From: Achromobacter sp. UMC46
Lineage (GTDB): Bacteria > Pseudomonadota > Gammaproteobacteria > Burkholderiales > Burkholderiaceae_B
DNA length: 64,000 bases
Assembly (NCBI RefSeq): GCF_014170335.1
Contig: NZ_LZZS01000003.1
Location: forward strand, 434,001 to 498,000
Direction of reading: 5' to 3'
The translations under genes were made by a program, and so were the position numbers. The notes under the pieces are model-generated. The model saw nothing but the letters and a program-made list of their open reading frames with translations, searched no databases and had not been told where the DNA came from. Shown here piece by piece: positions 1 through 8,742 of the stretch. Each line of letters starts with the position of its first letter. Positions within the stretch are counted from its first letter, which is position 1.

Positions 1-594
1 GCGGCGGCCCCATCGGCGTTGCGCGTGCCAGCCCAGCACCAGGGCTATCAGCGCGACGGCGGCATACGGCAGCCATCCTTGCACGGCTGGCAGCGCCAGC
101 CCGCGGTTGGACAGCAACACGGAAGGCAAGGGGGACCACGCTTGCCGCACGTCCGGCAAGCGCAGCAGCAACCCGTACCAGACGAACAGTTGCAGCAGCA
201 CCGGCGTGTTGCGCAACGGCGCGATGACGGCGGCGGCGCAGCGCGCCGCCAGCGGGTGGGTGGACAGGCGCATGAGGCCCAGCGCGATGCCCAGCGCGGT
301 GGCCAGCGGAATGGCTACGGCCGCCACGGTCAGCGTGTTGACCAGGCCCGCCGCGATCGACATCCAGTACGGGGCGTCGGGCGTGACGGCAAGCAGGCTT
401 TCCGAAATTCGGAAGCCCGCAGGTTGAAACAGGAAGCCGAATCCGCCCTGGACGCCACGCGCCGCCTGCACGGATTCGACGTGCCGCAGCAGGACGGCGG
501 CCATGCCGCCCAATGCCAGGATCCAGGCCAGGGGCGCCAGCCAGCGGCGCAGCGGGCCGGGCGGGGGGAAGGGAAGGGTCGGTGCAGTCGTCAT
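1..594 (-). CDS. amino-acid ABC transporter permease, AapQ/HisM-like (partial)
   Basis: Inner-membrane subunit of a polar amino-acid ABC importer. The frame opens with ATG at 594 and runs off the left edge, giving 198 residues of an expected 330-400. Visible features are a cytoplasmic proline-rich N-terminus, a first membrane helix (about residues 20-36), a long periplasmic loop containing GFGFLFQPAGFRISES, and the start of the BPD_transp_1 core with the helix NTLTVAAVAIPLATALGIALG. The long loop after helix 1 is typical of the AapQ (general L-amino-acid) branch and not of short HisM proteins. It follows an AapJ-like receptor gene on the same strand, so the two form one operon continuing left. 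There is no good ribosome site before 594, so the start is uncertain. Confidence 0.85.
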   Translation of the reverse strand, partial: MTTAPTLPFPPPGPLRRWLAPLAWILALGGMAAVLLRHVESVQAARGVQGGFGFLFQPAGFRISESLLAVTPDAPYWMSIAAGLVNTLTVAAVAIPLATALGIALGLMRLSTHPLAARCAAAVIAPLRNTPVLLQLFVWYGLLLRLPDVRQAWSPLPSVLLSNRGLALPAVQGWLPYAAVALIALVLGWHAQRRWGRR

Positions 595-614
595 GGCGGG
601 GGGGCAATGCAAAA

Positions 615-633
615 GGCGGGCCGTGGGCCCGCC
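615..633 (-). terminator. GC hairpin between receptor and permease genes
   Basis: GGCGGGC (615-621) and GCCCGCC (627-633) form a perfect 7-bp stem with a 5-nt loop, inside the gap between the receptor stop (676) and the permease start (594). There is no T-run, so this is more likely an attenuator or 3' mRNA stabiliser that keeps the receptor more abundant than the permease, as is common in ABC operons. Confidence 0.4.
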
Positions 634-675
634 CGCCGCGCTCAAAAGGGGCGCGAATTCAAAGGGGGCGCGACG

Positions 676-1698
676 TTATTGGAATGGCGGCGAATACAGC
701 AGGCCGCCCTGGTTCCACTGCGCGTTCAAGCCGCGGTCCAGCTTCAACGGCGTGGCCGCGCCCAAGTTACGGTCCCACACTTCGCCATAGTTGCCCACGG
801 CCTTGATGGCGTTCTTCGCCCAGCTTTCATCCAGGCCGAAGCTCTTGCCGATGCCCGCGTCCACGCCCAGCAGGCGGCGGACTTGCGCATCGGTGCTTTG
901 CGCCTGGCTGTCGGCGTTCTTCGCCGTGATGCCCAGCTCTTCGGCGGCGACCAGCGCGTTGACGGTCCAGCGCACGATGGCCGCCCAGTTGGCGTCGTCC
1001 TGGCGCACGAACGGGCCCAGTGGCGACTTGTTGATCCGCTCGGGCAAGATCACGAAATCGTCCGGCTTGCCGGCGCGCGCGGCGCGGCTGGCCGCCAGCG
1101 TGGAAGCATCCGACAGATAGACGTCGCAGCGGCCGGCGTAGAAGGCCTGTTCCAGTTCCACCAGGTTCTCGATCACCACCGGCCGGTACGTGAGCTGGTG
1201 CTTCTTGAAGTAGTCGACCAGATTCTGTTCGTTGACGGTGCCGGGCTGCACGCAGACCTGGGCGCCATCCAGCTCGGTGGCGCTTTTGACTCCCAGCCTG
1301 GCGGGCACCAGGAAGCCCTGGCCGTCATAGAAGACAATGCCGGCGGACACGATGCCCAGGCCCGCGTCGCGGCTGGATGTGATGGTGGTGTTGCGGTTCA
1401 GCACGTCGATCTCGCCGGATTGCAGCGCGGGGAAGCGCTGCTGCGAACTGAGCGGCACGAAGCGCGTCTTCTCGCCGTCACCCAGCACGGCGGCGGCCAA
1501 TGCGCGGCACAGGTCCGCGTCCAGGCCGGTCCAGCGGCCTTGCTTGTCGGCGATCGACAGGCCTGCCGAACCCTGGCTGACGCCGCATACCAGTTCGCCG
1601 CGCTTCTTGATGGCGTCGACCGTGCCGGCCTGGGCGGCGCCTGTGATCGTCAGCGCTGCAATCACGCCCGCCGCTTTGAATAGTTGAGTCAATCGCAT
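676..1698 (-). CDS. amino-acid ABC transporter substrate-binding protein, AapJ-like
   Basis: Periplasmic receptor of 340 aa that captures amino acids and delivers them to the permease encoded just downstream. The chosen start is ATG at 1698 (MRLTQLFKAAG), because it gives a clean Sec signal peptide ending near AQA-GT at about residue 22; the frame stays open further upstream without signal-like sequence. The family 3 solute-binding fold is recognised from DAIKKRGELVCGVSQG at the N-terminus, GLDADLCRALAAAVLGD, and EIDVLNRNTTIT, which are strongly AapJ/general L-amino-acid type. It diverges from a PLP enzyme and an O-acetylhomoserine sulfhydrylase, so the natural substrate may be a sulfur-containing amino acid; that is inference from context only. 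Confidence 0.9.
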   Translation of the reverse strand: MRLTQLFKAAGVIAALTITGAAQAGTVDAIKKRGELVCGVSQGSAGLSIADKQGRWTGLDADLCRALAAAVLGDGEKTRFVPLSSQQRFPALQSGEIDVLNRNTTITSSRDAGLGIVSAGIVFYDGQGFLVPARLGVKSATELDGAQVCVQPGTVNEQNLVDYFKKHQLTYRPVVIENLVELEQAFYAGRCDVYLSDASTLAASRAARAGKPDDFVILPERINKSPLGPFVRQDDANWAAIVRWTVNALVAAEELGITAKNADSQAQSTDAQVRRLLGVDAGIGKSFGLDESWAKNAIKAVGNYGEVWDRNLGAATPLKLDRGLNAQWNQGGLLYSPPFQ

Positions 1699-1867
1699 GC
1701 CGTTCCCGTATTGTCTGTATGCAAGAAAGGCATGAATTATGGGCGGGCGCCGCGGGTTTTCGAGCGACTGTATGGTGATATGAATATAAGAACTAAGCCT
1801 TATCCAGATCCGCGTCATATACCTAGAATTCCGGCATACCAAGTTGGAATTACACGGAAGGTCGCGC
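1699..1867. promoter_or_regulatory. divergent promoter region with ATAAG-N8-CTTAT dyad
   Basis: A 169-bp AT-richer gap between the leftward transporter operon and the rightward class V enzyme. ATAAG (1786-1790) and CTTAT (1799-1803) form an inverted repeat of 18 bp, a shape compatible with a LysR-type (for example CysB-like) operator. No regulator gene lies beside it, and the assignment is a guess from symmetry and position. Confidence 0.3.
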
Positions 1868-3007
1868 ATGAGCTGGCAGGACGAATTCAGGCAGTTGTTT
1901 CCCATCACGCGTGACAAGGCCTACGCCAACATCGCCTACACCAGCCCGCTGTCGCCCAAGGTGGCGGACGCGGTCGCCGCCTTCTTCGATGGCATCACGC
2001 ATGCCCGCAGCGACAAGCCGCAGTGGTTGCGCGACGCCGACGCGCTGCGTGGGCGGCTGGCCCGCCTGATCGGCGGCGAGGCCCGCCGGCTGGCCTTCAC
2101 CAAGAACACCACCGAAGGCTTGAACACCGTTGCGCAAGGGCTGGCATGGCAAGACGGCGACAACCTGATCGTGGACGATCAGGAACATCCCACCAATGCC
2201 TTGCCCTGGCTGAACCTGCGTCGCCGCGGCGTGCAGGTGCGGGTGGCGAAAGCGAATTCGCACCGCTACACGGTGGACGACCTGTGGCAGCACGTGGATG
2301 CCCGCACGCGCCTGATCGCCGTGTCGTGGGTGCAGTATGGGACGGGCCTCCTGACCGACATCGCCGAGTTGGGCCGCCGCTGCGCGGCGCGTGGCATCTG
2401 GCTGGTCGTCGACGGCATCCAGGGCGCGGGTCTGCTCCGCGCCAAGGTCGATGCGTGGCACGTGGACGCGTTCGCCTGCGGCGCGCACAAAGGTCTGCTG
2501 GGCCCGTTGGGCGTGGGTTTCCTGCACGTGTCGCCCAAGCTGCTGGACGCGCTGGATCCGCTGTACATCGGTCCGTCTGGCGTGACCACGCTGGACAAGT
2601 CCGGCCTGCAATGGCAGGTGGGCGTCTCGGATGCGGGCGATGCCCGCCGGTTGGAAAGCGGTAATCTCAATTACCCGGGCATCGCGGGTTGGGCAGGCGC
2701 GCTGGATTTGATCGAAGGCGCGCAACCCGAGCGCATCGAACCTTGGGTGCTGGAACTGTCGCAAGCGCTTGGCGAAGGCCTGCGCGCGCTGGGCGCGCAA
2801 GTGGTGTCGCCGGCCGACGCCGCGTTGCGCAGCACGACGACCGCATTGCGCGTGGCCGATCCCGCCGCCGCCTTGGCCCATCTGAACGAGGCGGGCGTGG
2901 TGGCCAGCGTAGTGGAGTATGGTTACGTGCGCCTGTCCGTCGGCGCCTATAACAATCATGCAGACGTTGAACGCATCTTGCGCGCCGTGCGCGCGCTTGG
3001 CGTCTGA
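1868..3007 (+). CDS. class V aminotransferase, cysteine desulfurase/C-S lyase-like
   Basis: PLP-dependent fold-type I enzyme of 379 aa in the NifS/CsdA/kynureninase group. The start at 1868 (MSWQDEF) has GGAAG at 1856-1860 with 7-nt spacing. PLP-site residues are visible: VVDGIQGAG with Asp182 (pairs with the pyridine nitrogen) and GAHKGLLG with Lys208 (Schiff base). TKNTTEGLN at about 78-86 is the phosphate-binding segment. I see no cysteine in the usual desulfurase active-site loop, so a selenocysteine-lyase-like, C-S lyase or aminotransferase reaction is as likely as true desulfuration. The next gene is an O-acetylhomoserine sulfhydrylase 36 bp downstream, which favours a role in sulfur amino-acid salvage. 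Confidence 0.85.
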   Translation: MSWQDEFRQLFPITRDKAYANIAYTSPLSPKVADAVAAFFDGITHARSDKPQWLRDADALRGRLARLIGGEARRLAFTKNTTEGLNTVAQGLAWQDGDNLIVDDQEHPTNALPWLNLRRRGVQVRVAKANSHRYTVDDLWQHVDARTRLIAVSWVQYGTGLLTDIAELGRRCAARGIWLVVDGIQGAGLLRAKVDAWHVDAFACGAHKGLLGPLGVGFLHVSPKLLDALDPLYIGPSGVTTLDKSGLQWQVGVSDAGDARRLESGNLNYPGIAGWAGALDLIEGAQPERIEPWVLELSQALGEGLRALGAQVVSPADAALRSTTTALRVADPAAALAHLNEAGVVASVVEYGYVRLSVGAYNNHADVERILRAVRALGV

Positions 3008-3043
3008 TCTGAATCATCGAAAACGCATCACCTGGAGAGACAC

Positions 3044-4339
3044 ATGACTGAACCGAAGAAGCCCAACTGGCGCCTGGAAACCGTTGCCGTGCATGGCGGC
3101 TACCGGCCCGACCCCACCACGCGCGCCGTGGCCGTGCCCATCTATCAAACGGTTGCCTACGCATTCGACGATACGCAGCATGGCGCCGACCTGTTCGACT
3201 TGAAGGTGCCGGGCAACATCTACACCCGCATCATGAACCCGACGACCGACGTGCTGGAACAGCGCGTGGCGGCGCTGGAAGGCGGCATCGCCGGGTTGGC
3301 GCTGGCCTCGGGCCAGGCCGCGGTCACCTACGCCATCCTGACCATCGCCGAAGCGGGCGACAACATCGTGTCGTCCAGCACGCTGTACGGCGGCACCTAC
3401 AACCTGTTCGCGCACACGCTGCCGCAGTACGGCATCACCACGCGCTTCGCCAACCCCAGCGACCTGGCGGCGTTCGAAGCGCAGATCGACGACCGCACCA
3501 AGGCCATCTTCGCGGAGTCGGTCGGCAATCCGTTGGGCAACATCACCGACATCGCCGCGCTGGCCGACGTGGCCCACCGCCACGGCCTGCCGCTGATCGT
3601 GGACAACACCGTGCCGTCGCCGTACCTGTTGCGCCCGATCGAGCACGGCGCGGACATCGTGGTGCAGTCGCTGACCAAGTACCTGGGCGGCCACGGCACC
3701 AGCCTGGGCGGCGCCATCATCGATTCCGGCAAGTTCCCGTGGGCCGAGCACAAGGCGCGCTTCAAGCGGCTGAACGAACCCGACGTCAGCTACCACGGCG
3801 TGGTCTACACCGAAGCCTTCGGCGCCGCCGCCTACATCGGCCGCGCGCGGGTCGTGCCGTTGCGCAACACGGGTGCCGCGATCTCGCCGTTCAATTCCTT
3901 CCAGATCCTGCAAGGCATCGAAACGCTGGCGTTGCGCGTGGACCGCATCGTCGAGAACGCCGTCAAGGTCGCCAACTTCCTGCGCGAGCACCCGAAGGTG
4001 GAATGGGTGAATTACGCCGGCCTGCCGGACCACCCCGACCACGCGCTGGCGAAGAAGTACCTGGGCGGCAAGGTCCCCGGCCTGTTCACGTTCGGCGTGA
4101 AGGGTGGCCGCGAGGCGGGCGCGCGCTTCCAGGACGCGCTGCAACTGTTCACGCGCCTGGTCAACATCGGCGATTCGAAGTCGCTGGCCACGCACCCGGC
4201 GTCCACCACGCACCGCCAGTTGAATCCGGAAGAGCTGCAAAAGGCCGGCGTGCGCGAAGAGACGGTGCGCCTGTCGATCGGCATCGAACACATCGACGAC
4301 CTGATCGCCGATCTGGAACAGGCGCTGGCGCAGGTGTGA
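3044..4339 (+). CDS. metY: O-acetylhomoserine sulfhydrylase/aminocarboxypropyltransferase
   Basis: Cys/Met-metabolism PLP enzyme of 431 aa, the normal length for MetY-type O-acetyl-L-homoserine sulfhydrylase, which joins sulfide or a thiol to O-acetylhomoserine to give homocysteine or an S-alkyl homocysteine. Visible motifs are YTRIMNPTTDVLEQR (substrate and cofactor contact), LASGQAA, IVDNTVPSP with Asp187, and QSLTKYLGGHG with the PLP lysine Lys212. The start ATG at 3044 follows a GGAGA ribosome site. It is the second gene of a probable operon: 36 bp after the class V PLP enzyme and 4 bp before the exported hydrolase. The operon diverges from an amino-acid importer, suggesting the unit salvages sulfur from imported amino acids. 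Confidence 0.9.
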   Translation: MTEPKKPNWRLETVAVHGGYRPDPTTRAVAVPIYQTVAYAFDDTQHGADLFDLKVPGNIYTRIMNPTTDVLEQRVAALEGGIAGLALASGQAAVTYAILTIAEAGDNIVSSSTLYGGTYNLFAHTLPQYGITTRFANPSDLAAFEAQIDDRTKAIFAESVGNPLGNITDIAALADVAHRHGLPLIVDNTVPSPYLLRPIEHGADIVVQSLTKYLGGHGTSLGGAIIDSGKFPWAEHKARFKRLNEPDVSYHGVVYTEAFGAAAYIGRARVVPLRNTGAAISPFNSFQILQGIETLALRVDRIVENAVKVANFLREHPKVEWVNYAGLPDHPDHALAKKYLGGKVPGLFTFGVKGGREAGARFQDALQLFTRLVNIGDSKSLATHPASTTHRQLNPEELQKAGVREETVRLSIGIEHIDDLIADLEQALAQV

Positions 4340-4343
4340 CGCA

Positions 4344-5162
4344 ATGACGCTGATTCCCCGCAGAACCCTGTTGAAGCTGGCTGCCGGGCTGCCCGCCCTG
4401 GCCGCGGCACCGGCGGCGCTTGCCGCCACGCCGGCCAAGAAGGCCAAGACCTATGTGCTGGCGCACGGCTCCTGGCATGGCGGCTGGTGCTGGCGCCCGG
4501 TGGCGGACCGCCTGCAGGCGGCGGGCCATCGCGTGTACGCGCCCAGCTACACCGGCATGGGCGACCGCGCCCACCTGCTGAACAAGGGCATCACGATCGA
4601 CACCTTCGTCGAAGACCTGGTGCAGGTCATCGAAACCGAAGAGTTGCAGGACGTGGTATTGGTGGGGCACAGCTTCGGCGGCATCCCCATCACCGGCGTG
4701 GCCGACCGCATTCCCGAGCGCCTGGCGCACCTGGTGTACTTCGACGCCATCGTGCTGCAAAGCGGGCAGGACGCGTTTTCGGTCTATCCGAAGGCGGATG
4801 CCGACGCGCGGATCGCGGCGGCCTCGAAGGCCACCGGCGGCCTGGCGGTGCCGATCCCCGATCCGATTCCGGCCGCCTGGGGCTTCATCCCGGGCAGCGC
4901 GGACGACGAATGGGTCAAGCGCCGCCTGACCGCGCATCCGCTGGCCAGCTACACCACGCCGCTGACGTTGAAGCATCCCATCGGCAACGGGCGCCCGCGC
5001 ACCTATATCCATTGCACGCAGCCCGAACTGGCAGTGCTGGAAGCATCGCGCCAACTGGTGAAGTCGCAGCAGGGCTGGAGGTGGGTGGACATCGCCGCGC
5101 CCCACGAGGCGCACATCACGCACCCCGGCCTGCTGGCCGAGCTGCTGCTGGGATTAGGCTGA
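4344..5162 (+). CDS. exported alpha/beta hydrolase (esterase), Tat-type signal
   Basis: Serine hydrolase of 272 aa. The N-terminus IPRRTLLKLAAGLPALAAAP looks like a twin-arginine or lipoprotein-free export signal with cleavage near residue 28. The hydrolase core has HGSWHGGWCW (oxyanion-hole region, about 41-50), the nucleophile elbow GHSFGG with Ser110, and a late histidine in PHEAHITHP. The HGSWHGGWCW signature resembles the EstC / salicylate-methylesterase / hydroxynitrile-lyase branch. It begins 4 bp after the sulfhydrylase stop, so it is co-transcribed and probably translationally coupled. Substrate unknown; an ester or thioester in the periplasm would fit. The convergent AraC gene ends 17 bp away. 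Confidence 0.8.
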   Translation: MTLIPRRTLLKLAAGLPALAAAPAALAATPAKKAKTYVLAHGSWHGGWCWRPVADRLQAAGHRVYAPSYTGMGDRAHLLNKGITIDTFVEDLVQVIETEELQDVVLVGHSFGGIPITGVADRIPERLAHLVYFDAIVLQSGQDAFSVYPKADADARIAAASKATGGLAVPIPDPIPAAWGFIPGSADDEWVKRRLTAHPLASYTTPLTLKHPIGNGRPRTYIHCTQPELAVLEASRQLVKSQQGWRWVDIAAPHEAHITHPGLLAELLLGLG

Positions 5163-5179
5163 AATCCGGGGGCTTTCGC

Positions 5180-6109
5180 CTAGCCTTGCGCCGTGCGGCG
5201 CTTGCGCCAGATCGAAGGCGCCATGCCCTCCGTACGCTGGAACACGCGGCTGAACGCGGCCTGGGATTGATACCCCACGCGCTCGGCCGCATCCTGGATG
5301 CTCACGCCCTGGCCCAGCAGGCGGCGCGCGACGCGCATGCGCAGCAATTGCAGCAATTGCGCGGGCGTCGTGCCGCTTTGCAGCGTGAAGCGCCGGTGGA
5401 ACGTCGCCTTCGACATGTGCAGGCGGTCCGCCATGTCCTGCATGCTCCAGGTGGAGGCGGGATTCTCCAGAATGGCTTGAAGCAGGCCCGCCATGGCCGA
5501 GTCGCGCGCCAGCACGAACAGGCCATAGGCCTGCCGGTCGTGGATGGCCAGATGCCGCAACATGAAGAAAATCAGCAGATCGGTCAGCCGTTCCAGCACC
5601 ACGGGCGACGCGCCGGGTTCGCGCGCCGTTTCGCCAAGGATCAATTCGAAGACGCCCCGTGCCGTGCGGAAGCGCTCGTCATCGGCGCGCAGCACCAGAT
5701 AGTCGGGCAACGTATCGGCAAGCATATCGGCCAGCCCGGGGCGAAATTGGAAAAAGCCGCAGGCAAGCCCCGTGCTGTCGGCCTGGCGGGGCAACAGCGG
5801 CTCCATGGCCGTGCACAAGGCGCCGCCTGGCGCCGGGTTGTCCAGCGGCGTCAAAGCATGCGGAATGTCGCGCAGGAAGAAGATGCCGTCGCCGGCTGCC
5901 AAGGTCAGCGGGTCTTGCCCTTCGCCCAGGTCGACCCGGCAGCGGCCATGCAGGATCAAATGGAAACTGGCGCGCGCCCGCCCGCTGGTGCTGGCGGACC
6001 AATTGCCGCAGTATTGCCCCAGGTGATACAAGCTGGACTGCACTTCCAGGCTGGACAGCAGCAGCGCATCGACGGCGGCTTGTTCGGTGTGGTCGGGATT
6101 GAAAGGCAA
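5180..6109 (-). CDS. AraC-family transcriptional regulator with cupin sensor domain
   Basis: One-component regulator of 309 aa. Residues about 10-190 are an AraC-type cupin (Cupin_6-like) effector domain (GNWSASTSGRARASFHLILHG; GDGIFFLRDIPH). Residues about 205-300 hold two helix-turn-helix units (WSMQDMADRLHMSKATFHRRF and IQDAAERVGYQSQAAFSRVF). The only available start is TTG at 6109, since no in-frame ATG or GTG lies nearby. It points away from the AhpD-like/ACAD/ABC operon that starts at 6234, sharing a 124-bp intergenic region with it, and is therefore the best candidate regulator of that operon. Sequence alone does not show whether it activates or represses. Confidence 0.85.
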   Translation of the reverse strand: MPFNPDHTEQAAVDALLLSSLEVQSSLYHLGQYCGNWSASTSGRARASFHLILHGRCRVDLGEGQDPLTLAAGDGIFFLRDIPHALTPLDNPAPGGALCTAMEPLLPRQADSTGLACGFFQFRPGLADMLADTLPDYLVLRADDERFRTARGVFELILGETAREPGASPVVLERLTDLLIFFMLRHLAIHDRQAYGLFVLARDSAMAGLLQAILENPASTWSMQDMADRLHMSKATFHRRFTLQSGTTPAQLLQLLRMRVARRLLGQGVSIQDAAERVGYQSQAAFSRVFQRTEGMAPSIWRKRRTAQG

Positions 6110-6233
6110 GATGGTTATAAGCGCATAGCTGAAAGTCGATAAGATCTAGCATCAAGTTGCGATCTTCATGCATTGTCGCTTGCCGCCGGGCACCCGCACA
6201 ATAAGCTTTTCCACGATACCCCAGGAGACCTTC

Positions 6234-6788
6234 ATGGCCCGTTTGCCCGTCCACACCGCGCAAAGCGCTCCCGAACCCACGCGCGACGCGCTGGCCGCCG
6301 CGGAAAAGGCGTCGGGATACCTGTCCAATCTGCTGGGGGTGCTGGCCAACGCGCCCGTCGCGCTGGAAGCGTATCAGACGCTGTCGCAGATCAATGCCCG
6401 TGCGGGCCTGACCTTGCAGGAACGCGAGGTGGTCCAATTGGTGGCCGGCACGCGCCACGGCTGCACGTTCTGCGTGGCCGGCCATACGGCGCTGGCCCGC
6501 AACAAGGCAAGGCTGTCGCCCGAAGTCGTGGACGCGCTGCGCGCCCAGGGCGTGGTGCCCGATGAACGCCTGCAGGCCTTGGCCGCCTTTACGGAAGCCG
6601 TCATCCAGACGCGCGGCCGTGTCAGCGACGAGGCCTATCAGGCGCTGCGCGACGCCGGCTACACGGACGGCAATGCGCTGGAAGTCATCGTGGGCGTGGG
6701 GCTGGCCACCATCTGCAACTTCGGCAACAACCTGGCCCAGACGCCGCTGAACGAACAATTGCGCGACTACGCGTGGAGCGGCGCGTGA
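6234..6788 (+). CDS. carboxymuconolactone decarboxylase/AhpD-like protein
   Basis: 184-aa protein of the CMD/alkylhydroperoxidase-D superfamily. The redox motif GCTFCVAGH gives Cys77, Cys80 and His84, as in AhpD-type peroxidases, so a peroxidase or disulfide-relay role is more likely than decarboxylation. The start ATG 6234 has CAGGAGA six bases upstream. First gene of a five-gene operon; its stop codon overlaps the GTG start of the acyl-CoA-dehydrogenase-like gene (GTGA). In organosulfur operons such proteins often accompany flavin monooxygenases, where peroxide leakage is expected; that link is inference. Confidence 0.85.
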   Translation: MARLPVHTAQSAPEPTRDALAAAEKASGYLSNLLGVLANAPVALEAYQTLSQINARAGLTLQEREVVQLVAGTRHGCTFCVAGHTALARNKARLSPEVVDALRAQGVVPDERLQALAAFTEAVIQTRGRVSDEAYQALRDAGYTDGNALEVIVGVGLATICNFGNNLAQTPLNEQLRDYAWSGA

Positions 6789-7918
6789 CGGCGGGGCAAG
6801 CGCTCAGCGCAGTGCCCGCCGCGGGCTGGGCCTTGCCCCAGAACCTGGCGGCATGGCTGGACCAGCACGCCGACGCGTTGGACGACGGTAGTCTCTCCGC
6901 CGCCGCCGTGCTGCCCCGGCTGGCCGATGCCGGCCTGTTCCGGATCGGCGTGCCGGTGGCCGAAGGCGGCTTGCCCGGCACCGATATCGGCGACGCCATC
7001 GAAGCGGTATCCCAGGTGGCCGAGCGCTCTGTCGCCAGCGCCTTCGTGGCCTGGAGCCAGCGCGTATTCATCGAATACCTGTTGCGCAGCCCGAACACCG
7101 CGTTGGCAGACGCCTGGATGGCGCGGCTGCTGGCGGGCGAACAAGCTGGCGCCACCGCGCTGTCCAACGCCATGAAGTTCCTGTCCGGCATCGAATCCCT
7201 GCAGATCGGCGCCCAGGACGACGGCGGCCAATGGGTGCTGGACGGGCGCATGCCCTGGGTGACCAATTTGCGGCCGCAGGGCTTTCTGGTGGCGGCCGCC
7301 GTCACCGCGCCGGATGGCACGCCCGCCGTGGTGGCGCTGCCGAACGGCATCGCGGGCCTGGTCCGCAGCCCGGACCTGTCCCTGCTGGCCCTGCAATCCA
7401 GCAACACCGCGGCGCTGACGGTGCAGGGCGTGCGCATCGGGCCGGAGTGGTTGATCCATCCCGATGCCCGGCAGTATCTGCCGCGCGCGCGTCCGGCGTT
7501 TGCCGGCCTGCAATGCGGTTTGTCCATCGGGCTGGCCCGCCGGGCATTGCAAGCCGCAACGCAAACGGGCCAAGGCCAGGCGTCGCGCGGCATCCTGGGT
7601 GAACCGTTGCAAGCGCTGGGTGAGCAGGTGGATGCGCTGGCCGCCAGCCTGATCGCCGGCGTGCGCAGCGAACGCTTCGTGGCCGAGCCTTGGGCCTTGT
7701 TCGAGATCCGCATCGCCCTGGCTGAAGCGGCCAACCAGGCGGTGCAGCTGGAATTGCAGGCCAGCGGCGGCGCCGCCTATTTGAAACCGGCGGGGGCCGG
7801 CTTCGCGCGGCGCTGGCGCGAAGCCGCGTTCCTGCCGATCGTCACGCCCAGTCTGGTCCAGTTGAAGACCGAGTTGGCCAAACGCCAGGCCAGACTGGCC
7901 GCCGAGGCCGCCGCATGA
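6785..7918 (+). CDS. acyl-CoA dehydrogenase-like flavoprotein (SfnB/DszC-type candidate)
   Basis: 377-aa member of the acyl-CoA dehydrogenase fold. The chosen start is GTG at 6785, which overlaps the previous stop as GTGA; an in-frame GTG at 6773 is the alternative. The N-terminal helical domain (about 10-110) contains LPRLADAGLFRIGVPVAEGGLPG, the usual ACAD opening, and a middle beta domain follows. The C-terminal helical domain is shortened and the normal catalytic Glu motif is not evident, as in the desulfurising flavin-monooxygenase branch (DszC, SfnB/SfnC). Followed by a sulfonate-type ABC importer with 4-bp overlap, it is most likely involved in oxidative release of sulfur from an imported organosulfur compound. 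A dehydrogenase role cannot be excluded. Confidence 0.75.
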   Translation: MTAGQALSAVPAAGWALPQNLAAWLDQHADALDDGSLSAAAVLPRLADAGLFRIGVPVAEGGLPGTDIGDAIEAVSQVAERSVASAFVAWSQRVFIEYLLRSPNTALADAWMARLLAGEQAGATALSNAMKFLSGIESLQIGAQDDGGQWVLDGRMPWVTNLRPQGFLVAAAVTAPDGTPAVVALPNGIAGLVRSPDLSLLALQSSNTAALTVQGVRIGPEWLIHPDARQYLPRARPAFAGLQCGLSIGLARRALQAATQTGQGQASRGILGEPLQALGEQVDALAASLIAGVRSERFVAEPWALFEIRIALAEAANQAVQLELQASGGAAYLKPAGAGFARRWREAAFLPIVTPSLVQLKTELAKRQARLAAEAAA

Positions 7919-8712
7919 CGGCCGGCGCGCCGACGGTATTGCAGGCGCGTGGCCTGGCGCTGCGCTACCCCGGCGCAGCCGGCCCCGTTTTCCACGAGGT
8001 GGACCTGGACCTGGCGCGCGGCGAAGTCGTGGCGGTGCTGGGTGCCAGCGGGGCAGGCAAGTCCAGCCTGCTGCGCGTGCTGGCCGGCTTGCAGCCCGCG
8101 ACCGCCGGGTCGCTATTGATGGAAGGCGCGCCGTTGACCGGCGTGCATCCCCGCGTGGCCGTCGCATTCCAGGATCCCAGCCTCTTGCCTTGGCTGTCCT
8201 TGGAACGCAATGTCGCGTTCGGGCTGGACTTCAAGCATCAACCCGCGCTGACGGACAGCCAGCGCCGGAGCCGGATCGATCAAGCCATCGACGAAGTCGG
8301 CCTGTCGCATGCCCGGCATCTGCGGCCGTCGCAATTGTCGGGCGGCATGGCGCAACGCACTGCGCTGGCGCGCTGCCTGGCGCGCCAACCCTCGGTGCTG
8401 CTGCTGGACGAACCCTTCGGCGCGCTGGACGAAGTGACGCGCAGCGAGATGCAGGGGCTGCTGCGCAAGGTGGTGGCCGACTTCCAGACCGCGGCCGTCC
8501 TGATCACGCACGATATCGACGAAGCGCTGGTGCTGGCCGACCGGATCGTGCTGCTGGGCGGCTCGCCCGGCCGCATCCTGGGCGGTTGGACGGTCGGTCT
8601 GCCGCATCCGCGCGCCGACCTGCTGCCTGAAATGGGCGCGCTGCGCCTGGAAATCCTGACCCGTCTGCGCACCGCGCTGCGGGCCGTGCGCGGCGATGCC
8701 GCAATGGTTTGA
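7915..8712 (+). CDS. nitrate/sulfonate/taurine-type ABC transporter ATP-binding protein
   Basis: Cytoplasmic ATPase of 265 aa that powers the importer formed with the receptor (8743) and permease (9930). Walker A GASGAGKS is at 43-50, the Q-loop at FQDPSLLPW (about 85-93), the signature LSGGMAQR at 141-148, Walker B VLLLDE at 161-166 and the switch His in LITHDIDEAL. The DPSLLPWL Q-loop and length are typical of the SsuB/TauB/NrtD group. ATG at 7915 overlaps the preceding stop (ATGA). The C-terminus carries the short arginine-rich extension usual in this group. Confidence 0.92.
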   Translation: MTAGAPTVLQARGLALRYPGAAGPVFHEVDLDLARGEVVAVLGASGAGKSSLLRVLAGLQPATAGSLLMEGAPLTGVHPRVAVAFQDPSLLPWLSLERNVAFGLDFKHQPALTDSQRRSRIDQAIDEVGLSHARHLRPSQLSGGMAQRTALARCLARQPSVLLLDEPFGALDEVTRSEMQGLLRKVVADFQTAAVLITHDIDEALVLADRIVLLGGSPGRILGGWTVGLPHPRADLLPEMGALRLEILTRLRTALRAVRGDAAMV

Positions 8713-8742
8713 ACGGACGTTCGTCCACCAAGGAGCTCATTG

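Noticed and set aside
19..1683. A 554-codon forward frame over the permease and receptor genes
   Set aside because: No motif, Gln/Arg/Gly-rich, and it contradicts two clear transporter genes on the other strand.
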